From NCBI GenBank assembly GCA_964642505.1, contig CAZXQY010000057.1, forward strand, positions 1 through 17,457: a stretch of 17,457 nucleotides of DNA, given 5' to 3'. Below, one piece after another: positions 6,840-15,689 of this stretch; positions within the stretch are counted from its first letter, which is position 1, and each line of letters opens with the position of its first letter. Below the pieces are notes generated by a model. The model ran no database searches. It was given only the letters and a program-made list of their open reading frames with translations, and was not told the origin of the DNA. A program made the translations under genes and the position numbers. The DNA comes from TMED69 sp964642505. Lineage in GTDB: Bacteria; Pseudomonadota; Gammaproteobacteria; Ga0077536.

Positions 6840-8072
6840 TTACGCCCAAGCTCCGTTTTCATTCGATGAATACCCTAATGATCTGTAAGTAGCATCTACC
6901 AAAGACTGTCCTCGCTCATTGATCATCAACCCCGTACCCATCTTGTTCATCGCGTATCCGAAACTCATATGACATTGCGGATCCGCAAAACCTATAGAAC
7001 CTCCAGCCCCAACATGCCCAAAAGCCCGCTCACCTAGAATCGCACTGGAATGGACCGCATCTTTTAACTCCCTGTTATCGGTAGACAACATGAAGCCCAG
7101 GCTAAACCTAGTAGGAATCAACAAAGTTCGGTCTTCAGGCGATTCCATGGAAACTTCAGACATTAGGTCCATGGCGCCCCTAGAAATAAAATGGGTTTCG
7201 CCATGTTTCCCCCCATTGGCCAGGGGTGAGTACATATTTGCTAAGCCACGTGCGTTGGTAATACCGTTAGCGGACCCTACTTCCGCCCCGTGGCACACTG
7301 GCTTGTTGATCTCCAGCAATCCGAAATCCCTCATGAACAAGCTCGCAGGCCTACCATCCTTCTTCGCGACGGCCTTCATAAATTTACTAGAAAGCCAATT
7401 CTCCTCCGCATCGGCTAGTGCAATAGGGGATACCCGTCCCGCCACACCGCGAGAATCTCCTATCGAAAAATCAGCTCCCAATCTCTTCGCTATTTCTTCG
7501 TTAAAAAACCTTCCCAATCTTTTCGAGGCAGCTCGATGAACGATCTCCCCGAGAGTCCAAGCCATGCTGATCGCGTGATAACCAAGCTGAGTCCCTGGTT
7601 CCCAAAAGATCGGCTCTTGTTCAGTTCTTTGGACCATGTAATCGTAATTATAAAATCCTCCTTCTGGAATGGGTTCCCGGTAGTGAGGTACTCCCAAAGT
7701 GTGATTCAACGCCATTTTTACCAATGCAGCCCCCTTCCCATTATCGGCGAATTCAGGCCAGTAGGTGCCAATCGGAGCCTCCAGATCTAGAAGGTTTCTA
7801 TCTTGTAGTAGATGGGCACACAACGCACTTGCACCCTTCGTTGCCGAGAAAACAGTACACACCGTATCTTTAGTCCAGGATACTTCAGAACCGGGACACT
7901 TACCGCCCCAAATATCAACTACGCTTTTACCTTCGATCTTAACTACACAACTTGCACCTAGCTCCTTCCTAGTCGAAAAGTTCGTCAAGAAAGCCTCAAC
8001 TACAGACTCAAAACGTTCGTCATAGAAACCCTCCAGCGGTCCATATCTTCCTTGTTCGTTCAAAAGACGCAT
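6840..8072 (-). CDS. serine beta-lactamase-family (EstB-like) esterase/hydrolase
   Basis: The 410 residues match class C beta-lactamase-like serine hydrolases in length and motifs. The nucleophile motif S-x-x-K is 'FSATKGASAL' (Ser76, Lys79). The Tyr motif is 'QLGYHAISMAWTLGEI' (Tyr165). The third motif is 'FGHVGAGGSIGFADP', where H-x-G replaces the lactamase K-T-G; this form is typical of EstB-type carboxylesterases. There is no signal peptide, so it is probably cytoplasmic, unlike true secreted lactamases. It would hydrolyse esters or amides of unknown identity. It starts 3 bases after the selB stop codon and ends 47 bases before selC, so it seems to be carried inside the selenocysteine operon, with no known link to Sec synthesis. 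Confidence 0.88.
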   Translation of the reverse strand: MRLLNEQGRYGPLEGFYDERFESVVEAFLTNFSTRKELGASCVVKIEGKSVVDIWGGKCPGSEVSWTKDTVCTVFSATKGASALCAHLLQDRNLLDLEAPIGTYWPEFADNGKGAALVKMALNHTLGVPHYREPIPEGGFYNYDYMVQRTEQEPIFWEPGTQLGYHAISMAWTLGEIVHRAASKRLGRFFNEEIAKRLGADFSIGDSRGVAGRVSPIALADAEENWLSSKFMKAVAKKDGRPASLFMRDFGLLEINKPVCHGAEVGSANGITNARGLANMYSPLANGGKHGETHFISRGAMDLMSEVSMESPEDRTLLIPTRFSLGFMLSTDNRELKDAVHSSAILGERAFGHVGAGGSIGFADPQCHMSFGYAMNKMGTGLMINERGQSLVDATYRSLGYSSNENGAWA

Positions 8073-8075
8073 TCC

Positions 8076-9974
8076 CTATCTCCTTCTAAGAACCCTATGG
8101 TTGCCTTGACGCAGGGTGAGTCCTTCCCGGTCGAAGAACTCCAGAATTTCGACGACAGCATTTCTTCCGATACCTGTTTTGTCACGAAAATCGACAACTG
8201 AGAACCGACCATCCTTCCTACTATCGCCAAGAGCAACGCAAGTCTTCCTTAAACCAGCAAGCGTTTCTGGTAGAAAATACCGTTTTTCACTAATCTTTAT
8301 TACATAGCCTACTTTTACAGCTTCTTTCATATGAGAATCAAGTGCTCGTTTCGATATCCCAATTGCTTCGGATAAATCTTGAACTACCGGTATCTTTCTT
8401 TCACTAGCTGATAACAAGGGAAATATCTTAGGCCACATTTTTTTTAGCTCAAGCGAAACACCAACAGAGAAAGATTCCATTTTATAAATACCATCCTCAG
8501 CTCTGATTTTTCCTTGCTCAATCAATTCGGCAGCAGCCTCGATCAAAAACATCCGATCAACTGGTTTTACGAAATCAAAATTAGCTTTTAGCAATTCTTC
8601 TAACGTAATACCGGAAAACGATGGGTTAGTTTCATGAAAGATTTTTATCTTTTCCAAAACATCGGTTTTGAAATTTTCCCATCGTGTTTTTCGTACTGCA
8701 AAATCCGAAGATCCCATTTTTAATTCAACACACCCCGCTTTTTTTACGATCTCCTTCAAAATCGAGGTGGGCACGTTGCATTTTTGTCTAAACTCAACTA
8801 AATCTAACCCGATAACATCATCATCCAACAACTTAGAAAAGACCGCATGTAAATCTGGGTCGCTCATTATCTTAATTGACTCACAACGTCTTGCTCGCGA
8901 AAGACTTTTCTCTGCAGATGGATCGCAAACGACTCCTCCACCAATCGTTCGTACAGCCGCCTGATCTCTTAAAACGAACCGATCTCCTTTTACAGCATGA
9001 ATTTTCTTATCAAAAACCAGTAAAGCAGATCGAGAATCAACTGTCGTATTCTGGTCGTCACAAAAAAATAGCCTGCCGGTTACATCCGCGGCCCCTAGAT
9101 GAAAATGCACTGGCATTCTGTGTTTTAAATTCTCTCCGTCTAGAGAAAAGACTTGCGCATGAATTCTCTTACTAGTGCCTCGTAAAAATTCAGACACTAA
9201 CCAGTCGCCCCTTTCGATTGGAGTTTTCCCCAGTTCTGATCCAGAAAGATTTAGAGCACACCTTTGCCCCACGCGAGCTTCTTCAGAGCTTCCACCTTGA
9301 GCATGCAAATTTCGAATTCTGAATTTACCACCGGACGGTAGATGTCTTATGGTCTGGTTCATCCCCAAACAACCGGAAAAAATTGAACCCGTAATTACTT
9401 TGCCGGCTCCTCTCAAAGAAAACGATCTGTCAACGGCCAACCGGAAGAGTCCCCTACTACTTTTCCTCCTTAACGTTTGTTTATTTTCCAACAGAAATTG
9501 CTTGAGCTCCTTTATCCCCTCACCAGTTTTAGTAGACACACAGAACTCCCGACTTTCCTTAAGAAAAGTCGGCAACAAAATATCTTTAACTACCGATCTC
9601 ACTTCCAGCTTTCTGTCCTCATCTACACGGTCAACCTTGGTGAAAACGACTACTCCGCTACTTACACCCAATAAGCTTAGGATGGCAAGATGCTCCGCTG
9701 TCTGAGGCATAGGACCGTCATCCAAAGCAATCACAAAAAGCACTGCGTCTACGCTTCCTACGCCGGCAACCATTGTACGGACAAACCGCTCGTGACCGGG
9801 AACATCGACGAAACCGATCTTTTCTCCGTCTCCCAGGTCGACATAAGCAAATCCCAAATCGATACTAAGACCTCTTCTTTTCTCTTCAGGCAACCTATCC
9901 GTATCAATGTCAGTAAGAGATCTAATTAAAGAAGTTTTTCCATGATCAACATGCCCAGCTGTAGCATAAATCAT
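8076..9974 (-). CDS. selB: selenocysteine-specific translation elongation factor SelB
   Basis: The 632 residues are close to the usual SelB length (E. coli about 614). The GTPase domain has G1 'GHVDHGKT' (7-14), the switch region 'KRRGLSIDLGFAY' (32-44), G3 'DVPGH' (57-61) and G4 'TKVD' (112-115). Beta-barrel domains resembling EF-Tu II and III follow. A C-terminal part (about 380-632) should hold the winged-helix repeats that bind the SECIS hairpin. The protein carries Sec-tRNA-Sec to UGA codons on the ribosome. The 'RRGLSIDLG' switch, rather than the EF-Tu version, separates it from ordinary elongation factors. Its ATG overlaps the selA stop by four bases (ATGA, 9971-9974), which points to translational coupling. 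The esterase gene follows 3 bases after its stop. Confidence 0.97.
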   Translation of the reverse strand: MIYATAGHVDHGKTSLIRSLTDIDTDRLPEEKRRGLSIDLGFAYVDLGDGEKIGFVDVPGHERFVRTMVAGVGSVDAVLFVIALDDGPMPQTAEHLAILSLLGVSSGVVVFTKVDRVDEDRKLEVRSVVKDILLPTFLKESREFCVSTKTGEGIKELKQFLLENKQTLRRKSSRGLFRLAVDRSFSLRGAGKVITGSIFSGCLGMNQTIRHLPSGGKFRIRNLHAQGGSSEEARVGQRCALNLSGSELGKTPIERGDWLVSEFLRGTSKRIHAQVFSLDGENLKHRMPVHFHLGAADVTGRLFFCDDQNTTVDSRSALLVFDKKIHAVKGDRFVLRDQAAVRTIGGGVVCDPSAEKSLSRARRCESIKIMSDPDLHAVFSKLLDDDVIGLDLVEFRQKCNVPTSILKEIVKKAGCVELKMGSSDFAVRKTRWENFKTDVLEKIKIFHETNPSFSGITLEELLKANFDFVKPVDRMFLIEAAAELIEQGKIRAEDGIYKMESFSVGVSLELKKMWPKIFPLLSASERKIPVVQDLSEAIGISKRALDSHMKEAVKVGYVIKISEKRYFLPETLAGLRKTCVALGDSRKDGRFSVVDFRDKTGIGRNAVVEILEFFDREGLTLRQGNHRVLRRR

Positions 9975-11389
9975 TTGCTTCTTAGCTCCATTTTTTTTAT
10001 CTGCTTAAGCATCAGATCAGGTTTTTCAAGACAGCGGAAATCGAAAATGATACTTCCATCAGAAATTCTTCCTAACATTGGAACCGGCACTTTCCGAAAA
10101 ATAGCCGAAAGTTTCTTCAGCTGTCGCTCTTCTCTTTTGCATGGCGTGATTTTTATTCCCCAACTAGGCAAACGGTCAACGGGTAAAGCACCGCTACCTA
10201 TCTGACTCATGCATTCCACCAGCTCGACATCCGCAACTTTCTCTAGAGCCTTCTCAAGTTCGGGCAAAATTTGGCCGGCCGTTTCTCGAATATCCGCTTG
10301 AGTACGTGTCAGCGTTCTTAGAGCAGGCAGATTTTTATTTAAATTTTCCGGGTCACTGTAAAGCCTTAAAGTAGCTTCAAGGGCAGCTATGGTCATCTTG
10401 TCCACTCTCAGTACTCTTTTTAATGGGTTCCTTTTCACTTTGGCAATTAAATCTTTGCGACCGGCAATCACTCCACATTGAGGCCCACCCAGTAACTTAT
10501 CGCAGCTAAAAGTAACTAAATCTCCGCCCAGCTCTATCGCTTCTTTAACGGTTTGTTCTTTAGGCAGCCCGTACCTGCTCAGATCCACAAGTGTGCCACT
10601 CCCAAGATCGATTATAAAAGGCACCTCTTTCGCCTTTGCTACAACCGCCAAATCTCTTTCCGGGACAACAGCAGTGAAACCTGAAATGACGTAATTGCTT
10701 GTGTGGACCTTCATAATCGCCCCAGTTTTGCCAGATAGAGCTAATTCGAAATCACGTAAATGAGTACGATTTGTTGTGCCCACCTCAATCAATTTAGCCC
10801 CAGCCCGTTTCATGATATCCGGAATCCTAAATTCCCCACCTATTTCAACCAACTCTCCCCGTGAAACTAACACCTCCTTTCGGTATCCTAGAGAACTTAA
10901 GGCCAAGAAGACTGCCGCAGCATTGTTGTTAATCACCGTAGCAGCTTCTGCCCCTGTAAGACGACATAAGGATTCCTCAACCAACTTATCTCTATCGCCC
11001 CGTTTCCCAGTGTTTACATCGTACTCCAAATTTACCGGTCCACTGATTGATAAAGCGACCTGGTCGACCGCTTCTTTCGATAAAACAGATCGTCCCAAAT
11101 TGGTATGAAGTACGGTGCCCGTAAGAATTAGGACATTGCGCATTTTCGGGGTCATGCGAGATTTCATGATACGATCTATCTCAGGCAAAATCTTTTCAAT
11201 CTCGCTACCTATACCCCCCTGAACCATCTGTTTCTTAAATTCTTCTAAGAATTCCCGCGCGGTCGAGACAAACAGCTGATGTCCAAATCTTTCTACTAAA
11301 TTCCGACCAATTTTAGAACGGCTCAAATCATCTACAGATGGGATTTTGCGTAATATTTCGTTTTTATTGGGTTTACATTTTCGATTCAC
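9971..11389 (-). CDS. selA: L-seryl-tRNA(Sec) selenium transferase SelA
   Basis: The 472 residues match bacterial SelA. The N-terminal 'RKIPSVDDL' is the tRNA-Sec-binding start of the family. 'LTGTVLHTNLGRS' (89-101), 'GTTNRTHL' (204-211) and 'VTFSCDKLLGGPQCGVI' follow, where Lys298 is the pyridoxal-phosphate lysine. The enzyme forms a decamer and converts Ser-tRNA-Sec to Sec-tRNA-Sec using selenophosphate. The start is a GTG at 11387-11389; an in-frame TAG lies just upstream, so nothing longer is possible. AAGGA, overlapping the crotonase stop, is about 14 bases before it, which is far for a ribosome site and may mean coupling to crotonase translation. The gap to the crotonase is 17 bases. 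selD, the selenophosphate source, is not in the window. Confidence 0.97.
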   Translation of the reverse strand: MNRKCKPNKNEILRKIPSVDDLSRSKIGRNLVERFGHQLFVSTAREFLEEFKKQMVQGGIGSEIEKILPEIDRIMKSRMTPKMRNVLILTGTVLHTNLGRSVLSKEAVDQVALSISGPVNLEYDVNTGKRGDRDKLVEESLCRLTGAEAATVINNNAAAVFLALSSLGYRKEVLVSRGELVEIGGEFRIPDIMKRAGAKLIEVGTTNRTHLRDFELALSGKTGAIMKVHTSNYVISGFTAVVPERDLAVVAKAKEVPFIIDLGSGTLVDLSRYGLPKEQTVKEAIELGGDLVTFSCDKLLGGPQCGVIAGRKDLIAKVKRNPLKRVLRVDKMTIAALEATLRLYSDPENLNKNLPALRTLTRTQADIRETAGQILPELEKALEKVADVELVECMSQIGSGALPVDRLPSWGIKITPCKREERQLKKLSAIFRKVPVPMLGRISDGSIIFDFRCLEKPDLMLKQIKKMELRSK

Positions 11390-11406
11390 TGTCTAGTACA
11401 CCGTCC

Positions 11407-12183
11407 TTATGTTCCTGTGAACTTAGGATTCCTCTTTTCAACAAAAGCCCTCATAGCTTCCTGGGAATCGTTAGTCAGTGACAAATTACCTGTCATGCTT
11501 TGCTCGAATCTATATCCGTCTCTCAAAGTCATGTGTTCGATCTGGTTAAGAGAGTGTTTAGCCAACTTGGTAGCGACAGGACTCTTAGAGGCGATTTCGG
11601 CCGCTAGATCCAACGTCACTGAAATTAATCCCTCATCTTCAACGCAGTCCTCTATGACACCCAAACGGTACAATTCAGGTCCGAAAACACGATAGCCTGT
11701 TAACATCATTCTCCTCAGTTTGGAATGCGAAAAGAGTCTTTGCGCATGTTTACCGCCACCAAGTAGACCAACATTTATTTCTGGAAGTCCCAGACAACCA
11801 CTCTCCGAGCTATACAGAATATCGCACGACGCGGCCAAGGCCAAACCGCCCCCTAACGCAGGCCCATTGAGAGCTCCTATGACAGGTTTCTGACATTCCA
11901 TGATGCTGTAATACGCTTCTCTCGCCCTTCGACTATTTTGCCAATGGTCGCCCAGTTTTTTTTCTACCCCCGCCCTTTCTTTTATATCTGCCCCAGCACA
12001 AAAACACTTCCCTTCTCCGGTCAAGACGATCGCCCTTATTTTTTCTTTGTCACTTAGATAGTCAAAAACAGCAGCAGTTTCAGTCAATAACTTTTGACTA
12101 TGAGCATTCACTGGTGGGTTGGAAAATTTGACCAAGGCAACATGGTCGATCGGATACTCAATTTTCAAAAATTTCACTTCCAT
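11407..12183 (-). CDS. enoyl-CoA hydratase/isomerase (crotonase) family protein
   Basis: The 258 residues have the crotonase fold signatures. The first oxyanion-hole segment is 'CFCAGADIKE', the second 'NGPALGGGLALAASCD', then 'GLPEINVGLLGGGKHAQRL' and a C-terminal helical part ending 'AFVEKRNPKFTGT'. Compared with rat enoyl-CoA hydratase, the second catalytic Glu (E164 type) is kept in 'LPEINVG', but the first (E144 type) is Ala in 'GGLALAA'. It may therefore be an isomerase, a hydrolase or a specialised hydratase. It acts on acyl-CoA thioesters in the cytoplasm. It is the first gene of the minus-strand sel run and diverges from a fused acyl-CoA dehydrogenase, which fits a shared fatty-acid or steroid-side-chain route. 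The start is fixed by a perfect GGAGG site. Confidence 0.92.
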   Translation of the reverse strand: MEVKFLKIEYPIDHVALVKFSNPPVNAHSQKLLTETAAVFDYLSDKEKIRAIVLTGEGKCFCAGADIKERAGVEKKLGDHWQNSRRAREAYYSIMECQKPVIGALNGPALGGGLALAASCDILYSSESGCLGLPEINVGLLGGGKHAQRLFSHSKLRRMMLTGYRVFGPELYRLGVIEDCVEDEGLISVTLDLAAEIASKSPVATKLAKHSLNQIEHMTLRDGYRFEQSMTGNLSLTNDSQEAMRAFVEKRNPKFTGT

Positions 12184-12189
12184 CCATTA

Positions 12190-12194
12190 CCTCC
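12190..12194 (-). promoter_or_regulatory. strong Shine-Dalgarno site of the crotonase gene
   Basis: On the minus strand, GGAGG in the context AAAAAGGAGGTAATGG lies 6 bases before the ATG at 12183. An out-of-frame ATG at 12187 is skipped because it opens only a short frame. It is the strongest ribosome site in the minus-strand block. Confidence 0.6.
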
Positions 12195-12309
12195 TTTTTG
12201 ATTCGATTATCTGCTATCCACGAAAAATAAGAAATAAAAATATAAACTAGCTATATTTCGTTTTATGATCTGGCATACGAACATGCCAAATGAGGGAGAG
12301 TATCCACAA

Positions 12310-14673
12310 ATGAACGAAATCGCTGCTGACCACAACGAAAAAGAAGAGGCTCGAAAAATACTTGTCGACAGCGTGGCCGATTTTTGCAAGCAAGAACTCG
12401 AGCTTAAGCGAATACGATCTTTTAATGAAGAGTCACTAAGCTATAGTGAAGAAATTTGGAAGCAAATGTGTAATCTCGGGTGGACCTCGGTGATTTCAGG
12501 AGAAAGAGACGGCGGCCTAGATTTAGGTTTCGCTGCCGCCACCTCCCTTTGTCGAGAACTGGGTCGCGTAATCGCACCAGAACCGATGTTAGAATGTGGT
12601 ATTGCAACTTCGGCCCTAGTCTCTAAGCTTCCCAATAAACAAGCGTGGTTTAATGACACGATTAAAGGGGATAAAATTGTTATTTCCCATTTCGATCAAC
12701 TTGCTGCTCAAAACCCTTGGGCTTCCCAAAAATCTGTCACAGCCTCAAAGAGAGGGAATCATTTTGTACTGACCGGACAATTAGACAATTTTCCGTTGGC
12801 CAACATTGCTGACATGTTCGTAGTAGTTGCTGATTTAAACAATAAGAGTAGCCTTTTTCTAATAGAAAAATCCGAAAGAAATTTATCCATAAAATTGGAT
12901 AAATTGTCGGATGGTACTTTCTGTGGTCGACTTACTTTAGCCGACGTTAAAATTGAGGCTGATGGCCTATTGGCCAAAGGCGTGGAAGCCGAACGCGCTA
13001 TTTGCCACAGTTACCGAGCTGGATCTTTATGTACGAGCGCCTATCTCGTTGGCCTCTCAGAAAGCCTTTTAGAAATTACTTTAGAATACCTTAAAACTCG
13101 TAAGCAGTTCGGAAAACCCATAGGAGCTTTTCAAGCGCTACAACACAGAGCCGTAGATCTTTATATCCAAAAAGGACTCGCTAGCGCAGTCCTTGAAGAA
13201 GCCGCCCGGAAAGCAGATTCTCAAGCGGAAGACGACACAATTCAATTATTGGTAGACAGAGCTAAATATCGGAGTAACGAGGCCGCTATCGCTATTTCCC
13301 GGCAATCCGTTCAAATGCATGGTGGAATAGGGTATACGGATGAATGTGACGTTGGCTTATTTCTGAATCGCGCGTTGGCTTTAGTTGCCCGGTATGGCAA
13401 CAACACAGTACTTCGACGCAAAATCGGAGAGCATATCTGCAGACCAGTAGAAAATGAGGTCGGCGCAAAGAACTTTACGCACTCGACAACCGTGTCTAAG
13501 GGAAATTGGTTAAAGCCTCCAACCCGCGGTTGGAACACGATGCCGGATCGTCAGTTTAGAGAAGTTTCAAGGGCCTTTTTGGAAGAAGAATATCCTTCCG
13601 AACTTCGATTCTCATCCAAACGCCTCAGGTGGAAGGAAATAAAACCTTGGTATAAACGTTTGTCCGAAATCGGTTGGATAGCGCCGGCCTGGCCGGCTAA
13701 ATACGGTGGTATGGAACTAACCCCGTCTCAACAGATGATCTATATCGAAGAGCAGGAACGGCGGGGCGTAGGCAGAGCTCCAGACATGGGAATTATTATG
13801 GTCGGCCCAATACTTATCCAACACGGCACCAACGAACAACAAAAGACTTATTTGCCGAAAATATTATCTGGAGAGCAAATTTGGTGTCAAGGTTATTCAG
13901 AACCAAATGCTGGATCAGACCTTGCGAGCCTCCGCACTAGAGCTGACGCAGACGGCGATGAATTCATAATCAATGGCCAGAAAACTTGGACAACCTTGGC
14001 GCAAGATGCGACACACATGTTTTGTCTAGCCAGAACTTCTAGCAAAGGAAAACCACAAGAAGGAATCAGTTTTTTCTTGATTGATTTAAACCAGACCGGA
14101 ATTACTATCCGACCGATTCGTAACATTGCCGGACACGAAGAATTTTGTGAAGTTTTCCTGGACGATGTCAGGGTATCCTCAGAATGCATGGTTGGTGAAA
14201 TTAACCAGGGATGGGGTATCGCTAAAGCCCTACTCGGCTTTGAAAGAATTTTCTTAGGAAGTCCCCGTCAGTCCCAATATATAATCAAACGACTAGAAGA
14301 TATCGCCGTTGAGTTAAATTTGTTCAAAGACACCAGCTTTAGGGATCACTTTACGAAACTAAAACTAGATGCCTTGGATTTAGAGTGCAATTATCAAAAA
14401 TTCGCTGATATTGTACGACGTGGAGAATCTCTGGGGCCGGATGTATCGGTTCTGAAAATATGGGCGACTGAAACCTTTGCCAGACTATCAGAGCTGCTTA
14501 TAGACGTTTCCTTTGAGAAAGGCGGTGTAGCGGGACCTATAGATTTTGGCGAGACTCGAGTAGACGTTCTGAGCCAATTTTACAATGCCCGACCCGCAAC
14601 TATCTATGGCGGCTCCAATGAAATCCAACGGAACATCGTCTCAAAACTAGTACTAGGGCTACCAAATCTATAG
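12310..14673 (+). CDS. fused two-domain acyl-CoA dehydrogenase
   Basis: About 787 residues from this start hold two complete acyl-CoA dehydrogenase domains; a single one is about 380. Domain 1 spans about 8-380, with 'RKQFGKPIGAFQALQHRAVD' and 'MHGGIGYTDE'. Domain 2 spans about 395-787, with 'WCQGYSEPNAGSDL', 'GQKTWTT' and 'IYGGSNEIQRNIV'. In domain 2 the base is probably Glu645 in 'GFER', the position used by long-chain and isovaleryl enzymes, and the MCAD-type position is Gly767. Domain 1 has Tyr235 at the first site and no Glu at the second, so it looks non-catalytic. This resembles heteromeric alpha2beta2 dehydrogenases of steroid catabolism, and fused forms such as FadE34, which oxidise bulky acyl-CoAs. 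The ATG at 12310 has GGGAG 11 bases upstream; the longer start at 12265 has no ribosome site. It diverges from the crotonase. Confidence 0.92.
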   Translation: MNEIAADHNEKEEARKILVDSVADFCKQELELKRIRSFNEESLSYSEEIWKQMCNLGWTSVISGERDGGLDLGFAAATSLCRELGRVIAPEPMLECGIATSALVSKLPNKQAWFNDTIKGDKIVISHFDQLAAQNPWASQKSVTASKRGNHFVLTGQLDNFPLANIADMFVVVADLNNKSSLFLIEKSERNLSIKLDKLSDGTFCGRLTLADVKIEADGLLAKGVEAERAICHSYRAGSLCTSAYLVGLSESLLEITLEYLKTRKQFGKPIGAFQALQHRAVDLYIQKGLASAVLEEAARKADSQAEDDTIQLLVDRAKYRSNEAAIAISRQSVQMHGGIGYTDECDVGLFLNRALALVARYGNNTVLRRKIGEHICRPVENEVGAKNFTHSTTVSKGNWLKPPTRGWNTMPDRQFREVSRAFLEEEYPSELRFSSKRLRWKEIKPWYKRLSEIGWIAPAWPAKYGGMELTPSQQMIYIEEQERRGVGRAPDMGIIMVGPILIQHGTNEQQKTYLPKILSGEQIWCQGYSEPNAGSDLASLRTRADADGDEFIINGQKTWTTLAQDATHMFCLARTSSKGKPQEGISFFLIDLNQTGITIRPIRNIAGHEEFCEVFLDDVRVSSECMVGEINQGWGIAKALLGFERIFLGSPRQSQYIIKRLEDIAVELNLFKDTSFRDHFTKLKLDALDLECNYQKFADIVRRGESLGPDVSVLKIWATETFARLSELLIDVSFEKGGVAGPIDFGETRVDVLSQFYNARPATIYGGSNEIQRNIVSKLVLGLPNL

Positions 14674-14819
14674 AAAACCCTATTGAAAGACGAGTAAAGG
14701 TTAAAATCTCCTTGTCCCTAAAAACCGTCTTCGCTAAAGTATTAGGCAAACTCTGGTTTCGAGGAAGTTTCGTGCCGGTTGTGGTGTATTGAACAAAGAA
14801 ATTTTAAATAGGAGTTCCC

Positions 14820-15689
14820 ATGGCGGAAATACAATTTGCGGCGCCTGAAACTATAGGCCAGGCGATTAAGATACTTGCAGGAGCTAAAGGAAAAAGTAAG
14901 ATTCTTGCGGGCGGAACCGACCTCCTAGTGCAAATGCGCTCCGGCAGAATAGAACCTTCATTCATCGTGGATATAAAAAATATCCCCGAATTATCTGAAA
15001 TAAAAAAAGAAAAAAATGGTTACCGAATTGGGGCAGCTGTTTCCGGCGCTAGACTAGGTGAAAATAAAACAGTAAAAAAGAAATGGCCAGGAGTTGTTGA
15101 GGCACTTGAATTAATAGGTTCTACTCAAATACAAGGCAGAGCATCCTTGGGCGGCAATCTCTGTAACGGATCGCCAGCCGCAGACAGCGTACCCGCCATG
15201 ATCGCCGCTGGTGCTAAGTGCAAGGTTGCTGGGCCTCGCGGAAGGCGTACAGCGAAAGTGGAAGAAATAATCATCGGGCCCGGTAAAACCTCTCTTAAGA
15301 AAGGTGAGTTTATTGTTAGCTTTTTATTACCGAATAAACCAAAAAAGTCGTCAGAAGCTTATCTCCGACTAATCCCCAGGACGGAGATGGATATCGCTGT
15401 CGTGGGTGCGGGAGTCAGCTTAACATTGGATTCAAAAGGTGTCTGCTCTGCAGCACGGGTAGCCTTGGGCGCCGTCGCTCCTACTCCTATCTTAGTCGAC
15501 GAAGCCGCGAACATACTCGTGGGCTCGGACTTGGATGCAACGACTCTCAATAAATTGGCTGCGGCGTGCAGAGAAGCTTGTAATCCAATAGACGATATGA
15601 GGGGTACAGTAAAATACCGTACGAAAGTCGCGGGTGTACTTGCAACACGAGCCGCAAAAATCGCGGCCGATAGAATAAGGAGCAGCTGA
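14820..15689 (+). CDS. FAD-binding medium subunit of a xanthine dehydrogenase/CO dehydrogenase-family molybdenum hydroxylase (CoxM-like)
   Basis: The 289 residues match CoxM-type flavoproteins in length. FAD-binding segments are 'ILAGGTDLLVQMR' (28-40) and 'GRASLGGNLCNGSPAADSVP' (106-125), followed by the C-terminal CODH-type domain near 'RTEMDIAVVGAGVSL' and 'APTPILVDEAA'. It accepts electrons from the 2Fe-2S subunit and passes them to an acceptor such as quinone or NAD. AGGAG about 5 bases before the ATG supports the start. The 146-base gap after the dehydrogenase holds a weak -35/-10 pair (TTGTCC at 14712, TAAAGT at 14735, 17-base spacer), so the operon may have its own promoter. Its stop overlaps the next start by one base (TGATG), consistent with translational coupling. 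Confidence 0.94.
   Translation: MAEIQFAAPETIGQAIKILAGAKGKSKILAGGTDLLVQMRSGRIEPSFIVDIKNIPELSEIKKEKNGYRIGAAVSGARLGENKTVKKKWPGVVEALELIGSTQIQGRASLGGNLCNGSPAADSVPAMIAAGAKCKVAGPRGRRTAKVEEIIIGPGKTSLKKGEFIVSFLLPNKPKKSSEAYLRLIPRTEMDIAVVGAGVSLTLDSKGVCSAARVALGAVAPTPILVDEAANILVGSDLDATTLNKLAAACREACNPIDDMRGTVKYRTKVAGVLATRAAKIAADRIRSS

Noticed and set aside
7090..7539. A 149-codon plus-strand open frame inside the esterase gene
   Set aside because: It is antisense to a gene with all three beta-lactamase-family motifs; no independent evidence of coding.
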